Below are positions 6,926-7,974 of a stretch of DNA of 7,974 nucleotides, piece after piece (positions within the stretch are counted from its first letter, which is position 1; each line of letters opens with the position of its first letter). The notes under the pieces were generated by a model. The model had not been told where the DNA came from and searched no databases. It was given only the letters and a program-made list of their open reading frames with translations. Position numbers and translations under genes: made by a program. The DNA comes from Pseudomonadota bacterium (lineage in GTDB: Bacteria; Pseudomonadota; Gammaproteobacteria; Pseudomonadales; Azotimanducaceae), in contig JAQCAK010000070.1 of assembly GCA_027621895.1 (NCBI GenBank), positions 1-7,974 on the forward strand. The letters run 5' to 3'.

Positions 6926-7912
6926 ATGGATGGAACCAGCCTTCTGTTTCTGCTGTTTATCGCGGTGATGGTGCTGGTCGGTGCTTTCTTTCTGCTGGCG
7001 CCAAGACCCACCCTGAATTCGGAGCCGCCCCGCACCCGGGTCCCTGACGACCATGGACCGGCGGATCTGGTCGACTGGCTGAAAGCACATGAGACAGCAC
7101 ACCGGCATGTGGTCGCGGGCGCCGAGGCCAGCATTGTCTGGGCCGGTCAGGCAGCAGCGCGAACGCCACTCTGCCTGCTTTACCTGCACGGATTTTCGGC
7201 ATCCCGCCAGGAGACCGCGCCGCTGTGCGACCATGTAGCAGCGGAACTGGGCGCCAATCTTGTCTATACCCGACTGGCTGGCCATGGGCTCGCGGAATCA
7301 GCGATGGAAGCGACAGCTGAGGAGTGGATTGCCTCGGCTCTCGACGGCTGGGAAATTGCCAGTCGCCTGGGGGAGAAGGTGGTTATTGTCGCAACATCCA
7401 CCGGCGCACCGCTGGCTGTCTGGCTATGCCAGCACATTACCAACCTGGACCAGGTTCACAGCCTGGTGTTCCTGTCACCGAATTTTAAAATCCGCAATCC
7501 CTTCGGGTTCATGCTGACCTGGCCCCTGGCGGACAGGTGGATTTCGAAGCTGGTGGGGGAAGAACACAGCTGGGAACCGGAAAATGAGCAGGCAGCGCGT
7601 TACTGGACCCATCGCTACAGCGTCAATGCCGTGATTGAGATGCAGAAGATCGTGGACTGGGCGAGAAAATACGCCCGGACTGATCTGGATATTCCCCTGT
7701 TAACCGTCTACATGGAAGGCGATCCCACCATCAGCGATCGGGCGGCTGTTGCGTTTCACCGCAGATGGGGCTCAAAGCACAAACTGCTCAAACGCGTCCC
7801 CATCGACGACACCAATCCACAGCACGTCTTCGTCGGCAGCATCACCGCCCCCCACCGCCTCGACTGGACCACCACCACCCTCCTCAACTTCATCCGGGGA
7901 CAGTTTACTTAA
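6926..7912 (+). CDS. Membrane-anchored alpha/beta hydrolase (serine hydrolase, substrate unknown)
   Basis: This is an alpha/beta-hydrolase-fold protein, probably an esterase or lipase-like serine hydrolase. Numbering is from the longest possible start, TTG at 6878 (344 residues). One hydrophobic segment (about 21-41) is followed by a Pro-rich linker with Arg residues. This suggests a single N-terminal anchor; the charge pattern favours a cytoplasmic catalytic domain, but weakly. The fold then shows the oxyanion-hole strand LYLHGFSASR (101-110) and the GHG block (135-137). The nucleophile elbow is A172-T-S174-T-G176. The likely acid is Asp282 in MEGDPTISD and the likely base His316. The elbow lacks the usual first Gly of GxSxG. 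ATG 6926 (residue 17) is preferred because it sits just before the hydrophobic segment; GTG 6920 and TTG 6878 are alternatives. With the ATG start the protein is 328 residues. It is transcribed divergently from smc. The substrate cannot be inferred. Confidence 0.88.
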   Translation: MDGTSLLFLLFIAVMVLVGAFFLLAPRPTLNSEPPRTRVPDDHGPADLVDWLKAHETAHRHVVAGAEASIVWAGQAAARTPLCLLYLHGFSASRQETAPLCDHVAAELGANLVYTRLAGHGLAESAMEATAEEWIASALDGWEIASRLGEKVVIVATSTGAPLAVWLCQHITNLDQVHSLVFLSPNFKIRNPFGFMLTWPLADRWISKLVGEEHSWEPENEQAARYWTHRYSVNAVIEMQKIVDWARKYARTDLDIPLLTVYMEGDPTISDRAAVAFHRRWGSKHKLLKRVPIDDTNPQHVFVGSITAPHRLDWTTTTLLNFIRGQFT

Positions 7913-7926
7913 CTCTTCCAATCACA

Positions 7927-7963
7927 GGGACACCTTGAGTCCACACGTTTGTTAAGGTGTCCC
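7927..7963. repeat. Inverted repeat, REP-like or element end, after the hydrolase gene
   Basis: GGGACACCTT (7927-7936) and AAGGTGTCCC (7954-7963) are perfect 10-bp reverse complements separated by 17 bases. Two more pairs (one G-T, one A-T) can extend the stem inward. It begins 14 bases after the hydrolase stop. The loop is long and neither strand has a T-tract after the stem, so it does not look like a standard rho-independent terminator. The shape fits a REP-type palindrome or the end of a small mobile element, possibly one that continues beyond the window. It could still act as a transcript-stabilising or weak terminating hairpin. Confidence 0.7.
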
Positions 7964-7974
7964 CCTAACTCACG

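Noticed and set aside
6926..7050. Cleavable signal peptide at the hydrolase N-terminus
   Set aside because: There is no basic n-region before the hydrophobic stretch (only an Asp), and no clear signal peptidase I site after it. A membrane anchor fits better.
7927..7963. Rho-independent terminator for the hydrolase
   Set aside because: The stem is good but the loop is 17 bases and no T-run follows on either strand, so a repeat-type palindrome is the better description.

Overview
The window looks like ordinary chromosomal core DNA from a gammaproteobacterium that uses a canonical SMC condensin. SMC, ZipA and NAD-dependent DNA ligase are encoded head to tail. ZipA is a gammaproteobacterial division protein, while a true smc gene argues against the enteric bacteria, which use MukB instead. 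The closest comparison I can make from the protein text is with the Pseudomonas-like or marine gammaproteobacterial branches. The genus cannot be determined from this sequence.

Layout: on the minus strand, read right to left, lie smc (6757 to 3254), zipA (3157 to 2114) and ligA (2067 to 43). The gaps are 96 and 46 bp, with no recognisable terminator between the genes, so they probably form one operon. It links chromosome organisation (SMC), Z-ring anchoring (ZipA) and Okazaki-fragment and repair nick sealing (LigA). The 42 bases past the ligA stop (1-42) hold nothing I can identify. On the plus strand, divergent from smc, is a membrane-anchored alpha/beta hydrolase (about 6926 to 7912). The divergent intergenic region carries a palindromic TTTATAAA that could supply a -10 box in both directions, a GC-rich stem-loop in the smc leader, and a strong Shine-Dalgarno sequence placed for an 8-codon leader ORF rather than for the hydrolase itself.

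The non-coding structure that the genes do not explain is limited but real. There is a 15-bp tandem repeat made of CTCGAG and CTTAAG palindromes in the smc-zipA gap. It is also open in the +1 frame off the end of smc and would encode a charged pentapeptide repeat. At the right edge is a 10-bp perfect inverted repeat (GGGACACCTT / AAGGTGTCCC) just after the hydrolase, which resembles a REP-like or insertion-element end more than an intrinsic terminator. I see no CRISPR array, tRNA, rRNA, intact insertion sequence or defence gene, and no clear sign of a previously undescribed system. The observations below are local oddities in a conserved core region.
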